Source: Haloferax sp046557615 | GTDB taxonomy: Archaea; Halobacteriota; Halobacteria; Halobacteriales; Haloferacaceae | Assembly (NCBI RefSeq): GCF_046557615.1 | Contig: NZ_JBKIII010000001.1 | Location: 1,612,001 to 1,676,000, forward strand | Reading direction: 5' to 3' | Length of the DNA stretch: 64,000 bases | Shown: positions 7,240 through 16,751 of the stretch, piece after piece | Layout of the letters: each line of letters begins with the position of its first letter | How positions within the stretch are numbered: position 1 is the first letter of the stretch | Position numbers and translations under genes: made by a program | Notes under the pieces: model-generated | Seen by the model: only the letters and a program-made list of their open reading frames with translations | What the model was told of the DNA's origin: nothing | Databases searched by the model: none

Positions 7240-8229
7240 ATGACTGAATACACACGCACAGAACTGCTCGCAGCACACGAACAGCTCATCGACAACGACG
7301 CGAACCTCCTCGCGGATGGTGGTTTCGGACTCTCCGATTCCGAAGCCTCGTCAGAGCTGCGCTCTGACGGTGGAAAGGAGCCACCGGTCGTCGTCAAAAT
7401 CGGCGGTGCAAAAGCCGTCGAACCCGAGGGCGCAGTCCAAGACGTGGCACACCTCGTCGCCAACGGAACAGACGTCGTCGTCGTCCACGGCGGTTCCACT
7501 GCCGTCGACGAGACGCTCGAAGAACTCGGCGAGGAACCGACCTACGTCGAGTCACCCTCCGGCGTCACCGGCCGCTTCACCGACGAGCGCACCATGGAGG
7601 TGTTCTCGATGGTGATGCCCGGCAAGCTGAACACCGACCTGACGGCGCTGTTCCGCAATGCGGGCGTCGATGCACTCGGTCTCTCGGGTGTCGATGGCGG
7701 CCTCCTCACCGGCCCACGCAAATCAGCTGTTCGCGTGGTCGAAAACGGGAAGAAGAAAATCAAGCGCGGCGACCACTCGGGGAAGATTACGAACGTCAAC
7801 AGCACCCTCTTGCAGACGCTCCTCGACGGCGGCTACACGCCTATCGTGACCGTCCCGATGCTCGCCGACGACGGCGTTCCTGTGAATGCTGATGCCGACC
7901 GTGCGGCCGCCGCAGTCGCGGGCGCACTCGGGGCGAGACTCGTCGTCCTCACCGACGTGAAGGGCGTCTACGCCGACCCCGACGACGAATCGACGCTCAT
8001 CGAATCGGCAGACAACCCCGACGAGTTCGCCACTCTCGAAGCCGCCGCAGAGGGGTTCATGACGAAGAAAGTCATGGCCGCGAAAGAAGCACTGGACGGC
8101 GGGGCCGCGGAGGTCATCGTCTCCGACGCGAACGTCAACGACCCAATCGTGACGGCCTTGAACGGAGGCGGCACGCACGTGACGCCCGGTGCGCTCGTCG
8201 AGGGAGAGAAGGCAGGTGACGCGAAATGA
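7240..8229 (+). CDS. argB: LysW-glutamate kinase (ArgB/LysZ) with unusual N-terminal extension
   Basis: This amino-acid kinase phosphorylates the carrier-bound glutamate. The usual start of the fold, VVVKIGGAKA with catalytic Lys53, only begins near residue 50; VVVHGGST and VNADADRAAAAVAG are further family motifs. The preceding ~50 residues are not part of the standard enzyme. About residues 28-44 of them are encoded by a double-hairpin palindromic element (7324-7369). No good in-frame ATG or GTG exists between the extension and the core, so the extension is probably translated. It lies 21 nt after argC and overlaps argD by ATGA. Confidence 0.9.
   Translation: MTEYTRTELLAAHEQLIDNDANLLADGGFGLSDSEASSELRSDGGKEPPVVVKIGGAKAVEPEGAVQDVAHLVANGTDVVVVHGGSTAVDETLEELGEEPTYVESPSGVTGRFTDERTMEVFSMVMPGKLNTDLTALFRNAGVDALGLSGVDGGLLTGPRKSAVRVVENGKKKIKRGDHSGKITNVNSTLLQTLLDGGYTPIVTVPMLADDGVPVNADADRAAAAVAGALGARLVVLTDVKGVYADPDDESTLIESADNPDEFATLEAAAEGFMTKKVMAAKEALDGGAAEVIVSDANVNDPIVTALNGGGTHVTPGALVEGEKAGDAK
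7324..7369 (+). repeat. In-frame palindromic element, copy 2 (in argB)
   Basis: Hairpin one is TTCGGA/TCCGAA (7324-7344, 9-nt loop); hairpin two is CGTCAGAG-CTGCG-CTCTGACG (7349-7369, perfect 8-bp stem). It encodes a Ser/Asp/Glu-rich stretch. It matches the argX copy over about 45 bases. Confidence 0.75.
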
Positions 8230-9374
8230 CTGACAAAGGTTCTAGCTTCGTCTTCTCCGAGAAACCCATCAAAATGGAATCGGGCGAAGGCGCGTACCTC
8301 TACAGCGACAAGGGAACCGAGTATCTCGACTTCGGCGCGAACTACGCCGTCGCCGCACTCGGTCACTCACATCCCGCAGTCGTCTCCGCGATTCAAGAGC
8401 AGGCCGCGAAATTGACCTACGTACAGGCGTCGTATCCCGTCGATGTTCGCACCGAGTTGTACGAAAAACTCGGCGCACTCGCACCCGGCGATATCTCGAA
8501 GGTGTGGCTCTGTAATTCCGGTACGGAAGCCAACGAAGCCGCACTCAAGTTTGCCCGCTCGGCGACGGGTCGCCAGAAGATTATCGCCACGAAGCGCGCG
8601 TTCCACGGCCGTACGCTGGGGTCGCTCGCGCTCACGTGGAAACAGAAGTACAAGAAGCCGTACGAGCCGGTCGCTGGCGGCGTCGAGTTTGTCACCTACG
8701 GCGACGAGGAAGAACTGGCCGAAGCTATCGACGACGAGACGGCGGCAGTGTTCCTCGAACCGATTCAGGGCGAAGGCGGCATCAATCCCGCCTCCGCGGA
8801 GTACCTCCAAGCCGCCCGCGACCTGACCGACGAAGCCGATGCCGCGCTCGTCTTCGACGAGATTCAAACCGGTCTCGGACGCACGGGCGAACTCTGGGCG
8901 TGCGAACACTCGGGCGTCGTCCCCGACATCCTCACGAGCGCGAAAGGTATCGCAAACGGCCTCCCACTCGGTGCGACGCTCTGTGCCGACTGGATTGCCG
9001 ACGGAGCGGCCTCGCACGGTTCGACCTTCTCGGGCGGACCGGTCGTCTGTGCCGCCGCGAACGCCACGCTCGATACGATTGTCGAAGAAGACCTGCCCGC
9101 TCACGCCGCCGAGATTGGCGACTACCTCACGAGCGAACTCGAAGCGGCGGCTGAAGAACACGACCTGCCGATTAGAGAGGTTCGCGGCGAAGGACTGATG
9201 ATTGGCGTCGAAGTCAAGCGCGGTGCGAATCGCGTCCTGAAGCACCTCGCGCTGTCCGAACAGGTTCTTGCACTTCCCGCAGGCCGGACCGTCGTGCGGT
9301 TCCTCCCGCCGCTCATCATCGACGAGTCGCACGCCGACCAGGTAGTCGAAGCGATGGTGAACGTCCTCTCATGA
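8226..9374 (+). CDS. argD: LysW-linked ornithine aminotransferase (ArgD/LysJ)
   Basis: This class III PLP aminotransferase converts the carrier-bound semialdehyde to ornithine. The PLP lysine is Lys240 in SAKGIANG, and LVFDEIQTGLGRTG holds the conserved Asp. NSGTEANEAALK binds the cofactor phosphate. At 382 aa it has the usual length of ArgD. It overlaps argB by ATGA and is followed by argE with the same overlap, so the three are translated together. Confidence 0.93.
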   Translation: MTDKGSSFVFSEKPIKMESGEGAYLYSDKGTEYLDFGANYAVAALGHSHPAVVSAIQEQAAKLTYVQASYPVDVRTELYEKLGALAPGDISKVWLCNSGTEANEAALKFARSATGRQKIIATKRAFHGRTLGSLALTWKQKYKKPYEPVAGGVEFVTYGDEEELAEAIDDETAAVFLEPIQGEGGINPASAEYLQAARDLTDEADAALVFDEIQTGLGRTGELWACEHSGVVPDILTSAKGIANGLPLGATLCADWIADGAASHGSTFSGGPVVCAAANATLDTIVEEDLPAHAAEIGDYLTSELEAAAEEHDLPIREVRGEGLMIGVEVKRGANRVLKHLALSEQVLALPAGRTVVRFLPPLIIDESHADQVVEAMVNVLS

Positions 9375-10450
9375 CCGCGAAACTCGACCACGAGGCGAGC
9401 AATGAGACCGACGCCGAACTCGTCGCCGGGAGCGACTGGGCAGAGGCACGTCGCTTGCTCTACGACATGGTTTCGACGCCCTCGGTCTCGGGCGACGAAG
9501 CCGACGCAGCCGAGGTCTTGAAGGCCTTCTTCGAGGCCCATGACCGCGAGGTCTGGATCGACGACGTTGGCAACGTTCGCGCACCCGCCGACGATTCGGT
9601 CCTGCTCACTTCGCACATCGACACCGTCCCCGGCGACGTTCCAGTGAAGGTCGAAGACGGCGTTCTCTGGGGTCGCGGCAGCGTCGATGCGACCGGCCCA
9701 CTCTGTTCGATGGCCGCCGCGGCAGTCGAAACGGGTGTCTCCTACGTCGGCGTCGTCGGCGAAGAGAAGACCTCGCGCGGCGCGTGGCACCTCGCTAAAG
9801 CCCGCGACGCACCCGAGGCCGTCATCAACGGCGAACCCTCCGGCTGGGACGGCATCACGCTCGGCTATCGCGGCTTCCTCTCGGGAACCTACATCGCCAC
9901 GAGCGAACTCGGCCACTCCTCGCGCCCCGAAGAGAACGCGATTCAGTCTGCGGTCGCGTGGTGGTCGCGCGTCGCCGACTTCTTCGACGAAGACCGTGAC
10001 GGCGTCTTCGACACCGTGACGACGAAACCCGTGAAATTCGACGGCGGACCCACCGACGATGGCCTCGCCGTCGAAGCGACGGTAGACGTGCAGTTCCGCA
10101 TCCCCCCACGCTACACCATCGACGACGTGCGCGAAGTCGCCGAAGGCGAACTGACGAGGGGGAGCGTCCACTGGAACAAGCCTATCTCGCCGGTGATGCA
10201 AAGCCCCCGGACCGACATCGCACGCGCATTCCGCGTTGCGATTCGCGGGGCGGGCACGAAACCTCGTTTGCTCCGCAAGACCGGTACCAGCGACATGAAC
10301 ATCTTCGCGGGCGTCTGGGACTGTCCGATGGTCACCTACGGCCCCGGTGACTCGGACCTCGACCACGCCCCCGACGAACGCCTCGAACTGGACGAGTTCG
10401 ACTCGTCTATCGACGTGCTCGTAGACGTCTGCGAGCGCCTCACCGACTGA
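9371..10450 (+). CDS. argE: LysW-ornithine hydrolase (ArgE/DapE/LysK, M20 peptidase)
   Basis: It releases free ornithine from the carrier. The M20 motifs are in place: LLTSHIDTVPG carries the first metal His and the adjacent Asp, GRGSVDATGP the bridging Asp, and GVVGEEKTSRG the catalytic Glu. RKTGTSDMN near the end is also typical of LysK. A ~25-aa acidic N-terminal lead precedes the conserved domain. Start ATG overlaps the argD stop. Confidence 0.92.
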   Translation: MTAKLDHEASNETDAELVAGSDWAEARRLLYDMVSTPSVSGDEADAAEVLKAFFEAHDREVWIDDVGNVRAPADDSVLLTSHIDTVPGDVPVKVEDGVLWGRGSVDATGPLCSMAAAAVETGVSYVGVVGEEKTSRGAWHLAKARDAPEAVINGEPSGWDGITLGYRGFLSGTYIATSELGHSSRPEENAIQSAVAWWSRVADFFDEDRDGVFDTVTTKPVKFDGGPTDDGLAVEATVDVQFRIPPRYTIDDVREVAEGELTRGSVHWNKPISPVMQSPRTDIARAFRVAIRGAGTKPRLLRKTGTSDMNIFAGVWDCPMVTYGPGDSDLDHAPDERLELDEFDSSIDVLVDVCERLTD

Positions 10451-10468
10451 CCATCTCGAAGAGACACA

Positions 10469-11368
10469 ATGCTCGAAACGACACACTTCACAGATATCGA
10501 CGACATCAGCGCATCGGAGTTAGACCGCGTTCTCACCCGCGCCGCCGACCTCAAATCGGGCGCGGACGACACGCAACTCTCCCGAGCGACACTGGCGATG
10601 CTCTTCGAGAAACCGAGTACGCGCACCCGCGTCTCGTTCGAGACGGGAATGACGCAACTAGGCGGCCACGCCCTCTTTCTCGGTCCCGAAGACATCCAAC
10701 TCGGCCACGGCGAACCGCTCTCGGATACGGCGCGCGTGCTGGGTCGCTACGGCGACGCCATCATGGTCCGTCTGTTCGACCACGCCGACCTCTTGGAAAT
10801 CGCCGAACACTCCGATGCGCCGGTCATCAACGGCCTGACCGACGACGCCCACCCCTGTCAGACGCTCGCCGACCTGCTCACGATTCGTGAGTTCGTCGGC
10901 GACTTCGACGAGGTGAGTGCAGCGTGGGTCGGCGACGGCAACAACGTCGGTCAGTCGTTCGTCCTCGGATGCGCCATGGCCGGAATCGACCTCACCGTGG
11001 CGACGCCACCGGATTACGCAGTGGACGACGAAGTACTCGTCCGCGCCGAAGAACTCGGGTCGGCACCGACCATCACGACCGACCCCGAAGAGGCAATCGA
11101 CGGCGCAGACGTAGTCTACACCGACGTGTGGATTTCGATGGGCCAAGAGAACCAGCGCCACGAGAAGTTACAGGCGTTCGAGGGCTTCCAGTTGAACGAA
11201 GATTTGCTCGAAGGAACGGACACGAAGGTCATGCACTGTCTGCCCGCTCACCGCGGCGAAGAGATAACGGGCAACGTACTCGAAAGCGAGCGCTCGCTGG
11301 TCTGGGACCAAGCAGAGAACCGTCTGCACGCGCAGAAAGGACTGCTCGTGGAGTTACTGGACGAGTAG
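10469..11368 (+). CDS. argF: Ornithine carbamoyltransferase
   Basis: It transfers the carbamoyl group of carbamoyl phosphate to ornithine, giving citrulline for ArgG. FEKPSTRTR (near residue 48) binds carbamoyl phosphate, DDAHPCQ and VMHCLPAHRG are the HPxQ and HCLP motifs of ornithine-specific enzymes. 299 aa, typical. It is the last gene of the cluster, 18 nt after argE, so the pathway is closed within the window; a carbamoyl phosphate synthase is not present here. Confidence 0.95.
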   Translation: MLETTHFTDIDDISASELDRVLTRAADLKSGADDTQLSRATLAMLFEKPSTRTRVSFETGMTQLGGHALFLGPEDIQLGHGEPLSDTARVLGRYGDAIMVRLFDHADLLEIAEHSDAPVINGLTDDAHPCQTLADLLTIREFVGDFDEVSAAWVGDGNNVGQSFVLGCAMAGIDLTVATPPDYAVDDEVLVRAEELGSAPTITTDPEEAIDGADVVYTDVWISMGQENQRHEKLQAFEGFQLNEDLLEGTDTKVMHCLPAHRGEEITGNVLESERSLVWDQAENRLHAQKGLLVELLDE

Positions 11369-11378
11369 AAGCACTCGA

Positions 11379-11840
11379 TTAGGCTTCTGCGCCAGCATCA
11401 CCCGTCGTATCCGCATCCGCTTCTGACGGGATGAGACCGAGTTGTCGCATCGTCCCGAGGTAGTCGAACGCGTTCCACTGTTCTGCGATTTCTTCCCCCT
11501 CGAACCGATAGACTGTGATGCCGGGCGAGCGCCAGTGGAGGCCTGTTGGTTGGTCTGTCAAGAACGACGGCGCTTCGTTCGTCCCTTCGAGGGTGTATCG
11601 AACCACGACGCGGTCGCCAGAGGCGATGAGGTCCTCGATGGTGAATTCGACGTCGGGTGTTCCGTCGATGACCTCTCGCAGCATTCCTTTGGCCCTGTCG
11701 AGGTCGCGGTCACCCATCGGGTCGTGCATCACGAAGTCGTCGGTGCAGAGTTCGTCCATGCTGTCGGGGTCGCGGTCGTCCCAGACGCTATAGAGGTGTT
11801 GTTCAACGATTGCTTTGCGTCTCGGCGTCGGTATCATCAC
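11379..11840 (-). CDS. SnoaL-like polyketide cyclase / ester cyclase family protein
   Basis: A 153-aa NTF2-fold protein of the SnoaL-like ester cyclase family: DDFVMHDP, a VRYTLEGT strand, and the ITVYRFEGEEIAEQWNAFD end strongly resemble it. In haloarchaea such proteins are common and have no proven substrate. Converges with argF, from which it is separated by 10 nt. Either of two adjacent Met codons could be the start. Confidence 0.75.
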   Translation of the reverse strand: MMIPTPRRKAIVEQHLYSVWDDRDPDSMDELCTDDFVMHDPMGDRDLDRAKGMLREVIDGTPDVEFTIEDLIASGDRVVVRYTLEGTNEAPSFLTDQPTGLHWRSPGITVYRFEGEEIAEQWNAFDYLGTMRQLGLIPSEADADTTGDAGAEA

Positions 11841-11971
11841 GAGTCACCGTGAGTGGATACGTTCGGCTGACCGATATCATATTTGTCAGGTTATGTAGTA
11901 ACTCCACTTCGGCGGACAATGGCCGTCCAGTCCTCCGAGCCTTTTAATCGGATGGCGACCGAGCATTGGTC

Positions 11972-14167
11972 GTGTCCTCCTCGAACGGTCCGCAGGATGA
12001 ACCACGAACGTGGCGCTTTTTCCCCTACGAGGAGCCGTATCCGAATCAGCAGGCGGCGATGTCCGGCATCGCCGACGCGCTCGATGACGGCCGAAACGTC
12101 CTGCTCGAAGGGGCGACGGGAACCGGGAAGACCATCTCGGCGCTCGTCCCCGCACTCGAACACGCCCGCGAACACGACAAGACGGTCGTCATCACGACGA
12201 ACGTCCACCAGCAGATGCGGCAGTTCATCGAAGACGCCCGCGCCATCACGCGTAGCGAGCAGATTCGTGCGGTCGTCTTCCGTGGGAAGTCTTCGATGTG
12301 CCACATCGAAGTCGGCTTTCAGGAGTGCCAGACACTCCGCGATACGACTCGGAGCCTCGTCGAAAAGGAGTCTGACAAAGCAGAGTTGGCCTCGCAAGCC
12401 GAGACGTTGCTCGACCAGATGCGTGAGGGCCAACAGGGTGCCGCGGACGCCCGGAGCGCAATCACCGACGAACTCGACTCGCTCGAAGACGAAGTGAGCG
12501 AGATGCGCGAGGGAAACACCTGCGAACACTACTACAACAACCTCACGCAGAACACCGACGAGTTCTTTCAGTGGCTCTTCGACGACGTTCGCACCCCCGA
12601 CGAGATTTTTAAATACGCCGGTCGGCAGAAGATGTGCGGCTACGAGTTGTTGAAAGAGGGGATGGAAGGCATCGACCTCGTGGTCTGCAACTATCACCAC
12701 CTGCTCGACCCGATGATTCGCGAGCAGTTTTTCAGATGGCTCGGCCGCGACCCCGACGAGGTCATCACCGTCTTCGACGAGGCCCACAACATCGAAGGCG
12801 TCGCCCGTGACCACGCGAGTCGGGCGCTGACCGAGAACACGCTCGAAAGCGCCGTCAACGAGTTAGAAGAAGTTGACGACTCCCGAGCAGAGAGCGCCAG
12901 AAACGTCGTCGAGGCGTTTCTGACCGCGCTTCGAGAGAGCTACGACGAGGCGTTCGGCTTCGGCGAGCGCGAACAGGTCGGCGAGAACTGGTACGACCTC
13001 TCGATTGCGAAACGTGGCCGCCGCGACGACCTGACGATGAGTTTCCTCCAATCGTACGAAGGCCGCGGCATCGACGTAGAGGTCGAACTCGCCTTGCAGT
13101 TGGGCAAGCGACTGGACGAGCAGTACGAAGACGAGTACAAGAACGGCGAGTCCACGACGCGCCGAGAGTGTCAGACGCTCCAAGCGGCCTCCTTTATCGC
13201 CGACTGGATGGAGATGGGTGGCGAACTCGGCCATCACCCGATGCTCTCGGTGCGCCGGGATTCGGGGACCGAGGAGATTTACGGCCGTGCCGAACTCTAC
13301 ACCTGTATCCCACGAGAAGTCACCCGTGGGTTGTTCGAAGAAGTCCACGCGAGTATCCTCATGTCGGCGACGTTGCGCCCGTTCGACGTGACCGAAGATA
13401 CACTGGGGCTTCCAAACCCGGTGACGATGGCCTACGGACTGGAGTACCCCGAAGAGAATCGACGGACGTTCACGGCGTCGCTTCCGGCGCTCTTCTCGTC
13501 GGAGCGTGACAACCCGAAGACCCAAGAGCAAATCGAGGAGCTACTCGCCGACGCGTCACGGTTTACGCCCGGCAACACACTGGTGTTCTTCCCGTCGTAT
13601 GCAGAAGCAGAGCGCCACCACGAACGGCTCAGGATGCGCTCAGATATCGACGACGAACTCTTCTTGGACGAACCGGGCGTTCGGGCCGAGGAGGCGAGAA
13701 AAGAGTTCGTCAACAAAGACGGCGCAGTTCTCCTCACGTCGCTGTGGGGGACGCTCGCCGAGGGAGTGAGTTTCGACGGCGACGACGCACGAACCGTAGT
13801 GGTCGTCGGCGTGCCGTACCCGCATCTCTCCGAACGGATGGAGGCCGTCCAAGACGCCTACGACCGAGTGTACAAAGGAATCAAGGACGCTGGCTGGCAG
13901 TACGCCGTCGAGATTCCGACCATCAGAAAGACGCGACAGGCGTTAGGTCGGGTTATCCGGTCGCCCGACGACTACGGGGTTCGTATCCTCGCCGACAAGC
14001 GCTACACCCGTGAGAGTTCCTCGATGGGGAAGTACGGCGTCCGTGGAGCGTTCCCAGTCGAAGAACGGGCCGAGATGGTCGATATCTCGCCGACGAAACT
14101 GAAGTTCGCGATGCTCAACTTCTACAACGACCACGACGCCTACGGCGGGTCGCCGCCGCGACCCTGA
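11972..14167 (+). CDS. XPD/DinG-type superfamily 2 ATP-dependent DNA helicase
   Basis: About 731 aa. Motif I GATGTGKT is near residue 48 and motif II is DEAH (VFDEAHNIEG). Four Cys between them (MCHIE, FQEC, NTCEHY, KMCGYE), with further candidates nearby, fit the Fe-S cluster domain of XPD-like 5'-3' helicases. RQALGRVIRSP is motif VI. A TATA element (TTTTAATCG, 11942-11950) sits 26 nt before the GTG at 11972, so that codon is chosen over a TTG six bases upstream. Probably acts in repair of DNA. The exact relation to XPD versus DinG is not settled by motifs alone. Confidence 0.85.
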   Translation: MSSSNGPQDEPRTWRFFPYEEPYPNQQAAMSGIADALDDGRNVLLEGATGTGKTISALVPALEHAREHDKTVVITTNVHQQMRQFIEDARAITRSEQIRAVVFRGKSSMCHIEVGFQECQTLRDTTRSLVEKESDKAELASQAETLLDQMREGQQGAADARSAITDELDSLEDEVSEMREGNTCEHYYNNLTQNTDEFFQWLFDDVRTPDEIFKYAGRQKMCGYELLKEGMEGIDLVVCNYHHLLDPMIREQFFRWLGRDPDEVITVFDEAHNIEGVARDHASRALTENTLESAVNELEEVDDSRAESARNVVEAFLTALRESYDEAFGFGEREQVGENWYDLSIAKRGRRDDLTMSFLQSYEGRGIDVEVELALQLGKRLDEQYEDEYKNGESTTRRECQTLQAASFIADWMEMGGELGHHPMLSVRRDSGTEEIYGRAELYTCIPREVTRGLFEEVHASILMSATLRPFDVTEDTLGLPNPVTMAYGLEYPEENRRTFTASLPALFSSERDNPKTQEQIEELLADASRFTPGNTLVFFPSYAEAERHHERLRMRSDIDDELFLDEPGVRAEEARKEFVNKDGAVLLTSLWGTLAEGVSFDGDDARTVVVVGVPYPHLSERMEAVQDAYDRVYKGIKDAGWQYAVEIPTIRKTRQALGRVIRSPDDYGVRILADKRYTRESSSMGKYGVRGAFPVEERAEMVDISPTKLKFAMLNFYNDHDAYGGSPPRP

Positions 14168-14171
14168 GGGA

Positions 14172-14528
14172 TTAGCCAACGAGATTTCGAATCGTCGTTC
14201 GGTCCACAAATCGTGGAACTCGGGCGGCGTACTGTTCGTAGGCAGGTCCATACTCGTCACGTAAGTGTGGTTCTTCGGCGAACGGGAGCAACAGCACCCA
14301 ACCGATGTGCGCAGCCGCGAGAATGGCGACAAAGCCCGAGTTGACGAAGAGTCCAAAGCCAGCAAGGCCGACGAGCGACCAGTGGAGATAGTACGCCCAC
14401 GACTTGTCTCCCGGCGGCCACCACTGCCGAGGAGTTAAGAGCGTACCCACGAGCAACAGATAGACACCTGTGGCGGCGACGAGACCAGTTCCGAACGCGA
14501 CGAGCAGCAAAGTCGAGCGGGCCATCAT
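14172..14528 (-). CDS. Small membrane protein of the isoprenylcysteine methyltransferase-like fold
   Basis: 118 aa with about three hydrophobic segments. The C-terminus, HLRDEYGPAYEQYAARVPRF, is the signature end of ICMT/NnrU-like membrane methyltransferases (ERFG..Y..Y..RVPRF). It is shorter than most members (150-200 aa) and lacks a convincing full SAM site, so activity is uncertain. It converges with the helicase gene. Confidence 0.65.
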   Translation of the reverse strand: MMARSTLLLVAFGTGLVAATGVYLLLVGTLLTPRQWWPPGDKSWAYYLHWSLVGLAGFGLFVNSGFVAILAAAHIGWVLLLPFAEEPHLRDEYGPAYEQYAARVPRFVDRTTIRNLVG

Positions 14529-14617
14529 CGTAGCGAGAGATAGTGAGAGCAGTTGGATAGCCTCACTGCCGCACAGGTGAGGTTGGTTTTTATTGACAGC
14601 GACAGCAATCGAGTGAC

Positions 14618-15277
14618 ATGAAGTGTCTCGACCTGCGGATTACGCACACACCCGAGACGATTCATCCGGTCCACGAGTTCGAAATCACGCACCCGGCGTT
14701 CCACGGGTCGGAGTTACGCTATTGGAACCCCTCGCTCGGGGAGCGAAATTCGATGATATTCAAAGTCTGGGGCGACCCGGCGGCGTACGACGAGCTGCTC
14801 ACAGACCGAGAGGAAGCGGTGTCACACTCGATTGCACCGACCGGTGAGAACGTCTTCTACTGCTGGGTGTGCGAGCGACTGACCGACCGCGACGAGTCGT
14901 ACATCGACGCGCTCAGTTCTCACCCCGTCGTGGTCGTTCCACCGGTCCACTATAATCAAGACAGAACGGTCGATGTGACACTCGTCGGGTCGGCGATGGC
15001 CGTCGAACACGTCTTCGAGAGACTTCCATCGGATGCCCCAATCGAGGTTCGAGCCATCGCCAACTATCAGACGCGCATTCCCGGTGCTGTCGGTGTGCTA
15101 ACCGACCGACAACGCGAAGCAGTCGCTGTCGCTGTCGAACTCGGTTACTACGAGTCGCCGAGACAGGGGACCGTCAGCGAGGTCGCAGCCCACCTCGGCG
15201 TCTCGAAGAGTACGGCCGCAGAACACCTGCGGAAAGCAGAGGCAACGACGATGCGGCAAGCGTTGCAGTGGGAGTAA
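14618..15277 (+). CDS. Bacterioopsin-activator (Bat)-like HTH transcriptional regulator
   Basis: 219 aa. The C-terminal ~50 residues form the HTH_10 domain: LTDRQREAVAVAVELGYYESPR followed by VAAHLGVSKSTAAEHLRKAE, the recognition region. The N-terminal ~150 residues are a haloarchaeal sensor-like region without a recognised ligand site. A TATA element (TTTTTATTG, 14587-14595) about 27 nt upstream predicts a leaderless mRNA. The targets are unknown; the next gene, a P450, is a candidate by position. Confidence 0.82.
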   Translation: MKCLDLRITHTPETIHPVHEFEITHPAFHGSELRYWNPSLGERNSMIFKVWGDPAAYDELLTDREEAVSHSIAPTGENVFYCWVCERLTDRDESYIDALSSHPVVVVPPVHYNQDRTVDVTLVGSAMAVEHVFERLPSDAPIEVRAIANYQTRIPGAVGVLTDRQREAVAVAVELGYYESPRQGTVSEVAAHLGVSKSTAAEHLRKAEATTMRQALQWE

Positions 15278-15347
15278 TCGAGGCCAACTCCCCGTAAACC
15301 GACCTCACACGCCGAGACATTCTTCCGTCTTCAGGCCAACACGACTC

Positions 15348-16721
15348 ATGAAAACGACCCCTCCGGGACCGAAGGGTGTCCCACTGTTCGGCGCAAGCCG
15401 ACAGTACGCGCGCGACCCGTTTAGCTTCCTGACGGCAGTTGCGGACGCGTACGGCGACGTGATTCACTTCGAACTCGGGCCGTTAGAGACCTACATGCTC
15501 ACGAACCCCGAAGACATCGAGCGGGTGCTCGTGAGCGAGGCGGCGAAGTTCAGAAAACCGCGATTCCAAGACCGAGCAATCGGTGACTTGCTCGGCGACG
15601 GACTCTTGATGAGCGAAGGTTCGACGTGGCAAAAGCAACGGCGACTCGCCCAACCCGCCTTCGACATGCGACGGATTTCGACGATGTCGGAGATGATGAC
15701 CGACCGCACCGAGTCGATGCTTTCGGGATGGCACGACGGCGACGTGGTCGATATCCAGTTGGAGATGGCACGTCTCACCGTCGAAATCATCGTCGATGCG
15801 ATGTTCGGCTCGGACCTCGACGACGAGCGAATCAAAGTCGTCCAAGAGCATCTCGAACCACTCGGCGCGCGGTTCGAACCCGACCCCTTCAGATTCCTCA
15901 TGCCCGACTGGGCACCGACCCGCGAGAATCGCGACTACAAACACGCGCTGTCGGTCCTCGAAGAGATTCTCTGGGACATCGTAGACGAGCGTCGCGGGAC
16001 CGAATACGGGAGCGAGCCAGCCTCGACGGTTTCGGGTGAACCAGTCAGCGACGAACCGATGGACCTGCTCTCGATTCTCCTTCGTGCCTACGACGAGGGC
16101 GAACAGACCGAGAAGAACCTCCGCGACGAACTGATGACGATGCTCTTGGCAGGTCACGATACGACCGCCCTGACGCTCACCTACGCGTGGTACCTGCTCT
16201 CGCAACATCCCGACGCGGAAGCCAAACTCCAGCGAGAGTTGGACGAGGTACTCGGTGGGCGAACACCGACGTTCGAAGACGTTCGGCAGTTGGAGTACAC
16301 CGAACGCGTCCTCAACGAAGCGATGCGCCTCTATCCACCTGTTTACGTCATGTTCCGCGAGGCGAAGACCGACGTTCGACTCGGTGGGTATCGCGTCCCC
16401 AAAGGGTCGGCAATCATGCTCCCGCAGTGGGTCGTCCACCGCTCGGAACGGTGGTGGGACAATCCGCTCGAATTCGACCCAGACAGGTGGAGTCCAGAGC
16501 GGTCACGCGACCGACCACGATTCGCGTACTTCCCGTTCGGCGGCGGCCCGCGCCACTGTATCGGGAAGCATCTCTCTCTACTCGAAGGGCGATTGATTCT
16601 CGGAACCGTCGCCCAGCAGTACGAACTCGACTACATCCGCGACGAACCCTTCAGTCTCCGCGGGTCGCTGACGATGCACCCCCGCGAACCGATGGGGATG
16701 CGACTCGCGCGCCGAGAGTAG
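15348..16721 (+). CDS. Cytochrome P450
   Basis: 457 aa. The haem-binding loop FGGGPRHCIGKH carries the axial Cys404. The K-helix ExxR is E324-R327 (NEAMR), and AGHDTTALT is the I-helix oxygen-activation motif. There is no signal peptide or membrane anchor, so it is a soluble monooxygenase needing an external redox partner, in haloarchaea probably a ferredoxin. Substrate unknown. A short loop near residue 225 (ASTVSGEPVS) looks like a flexible insertion. Confidence 0.92.
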   Translation: MKTTPPGPKGVPLFGASRQYARDPFSFLTAVADAYGDVIHFELGPLETYMLTNPEDIERVLVSEAAKFRKPRFQDRAIGDLLGDGLLMSEGSTWQKQRRLAQPAFDMRRISTMSEMMTDRTESMLSGWHDGDVVDIQLEMARLTVEIIVDAMFGSDLDDERIKVVQEHLEPLGARFEPDPFRFLMPDWAPTRENRDYKHALSVLEEILWDIVDERRGTEYGSEPASTVSGEPVSDEPMDLLSILLRAYDEGEQTEKNLRDELMTMLLAGHDTTALTLTYAWYLLSQHPDAEAKLQRELDEVLGGRTPTFEDVRQLEYTERVLNEAMRLYPPVYVMFREAKTDVRLGGYRVPKGSAIMLPQWVVHRSERWWDNPLEFDPDRWSPERSRDRPRFAYFPFGGGPRHCIGKHLSLLEGRLILGTVAQQYELDYIRDEPFSLRGSLTMHPREPMGMRLARRE

Positions 16722-16751
16722 CGGACAGCGAAAACGGGGAACGAAACTCGC

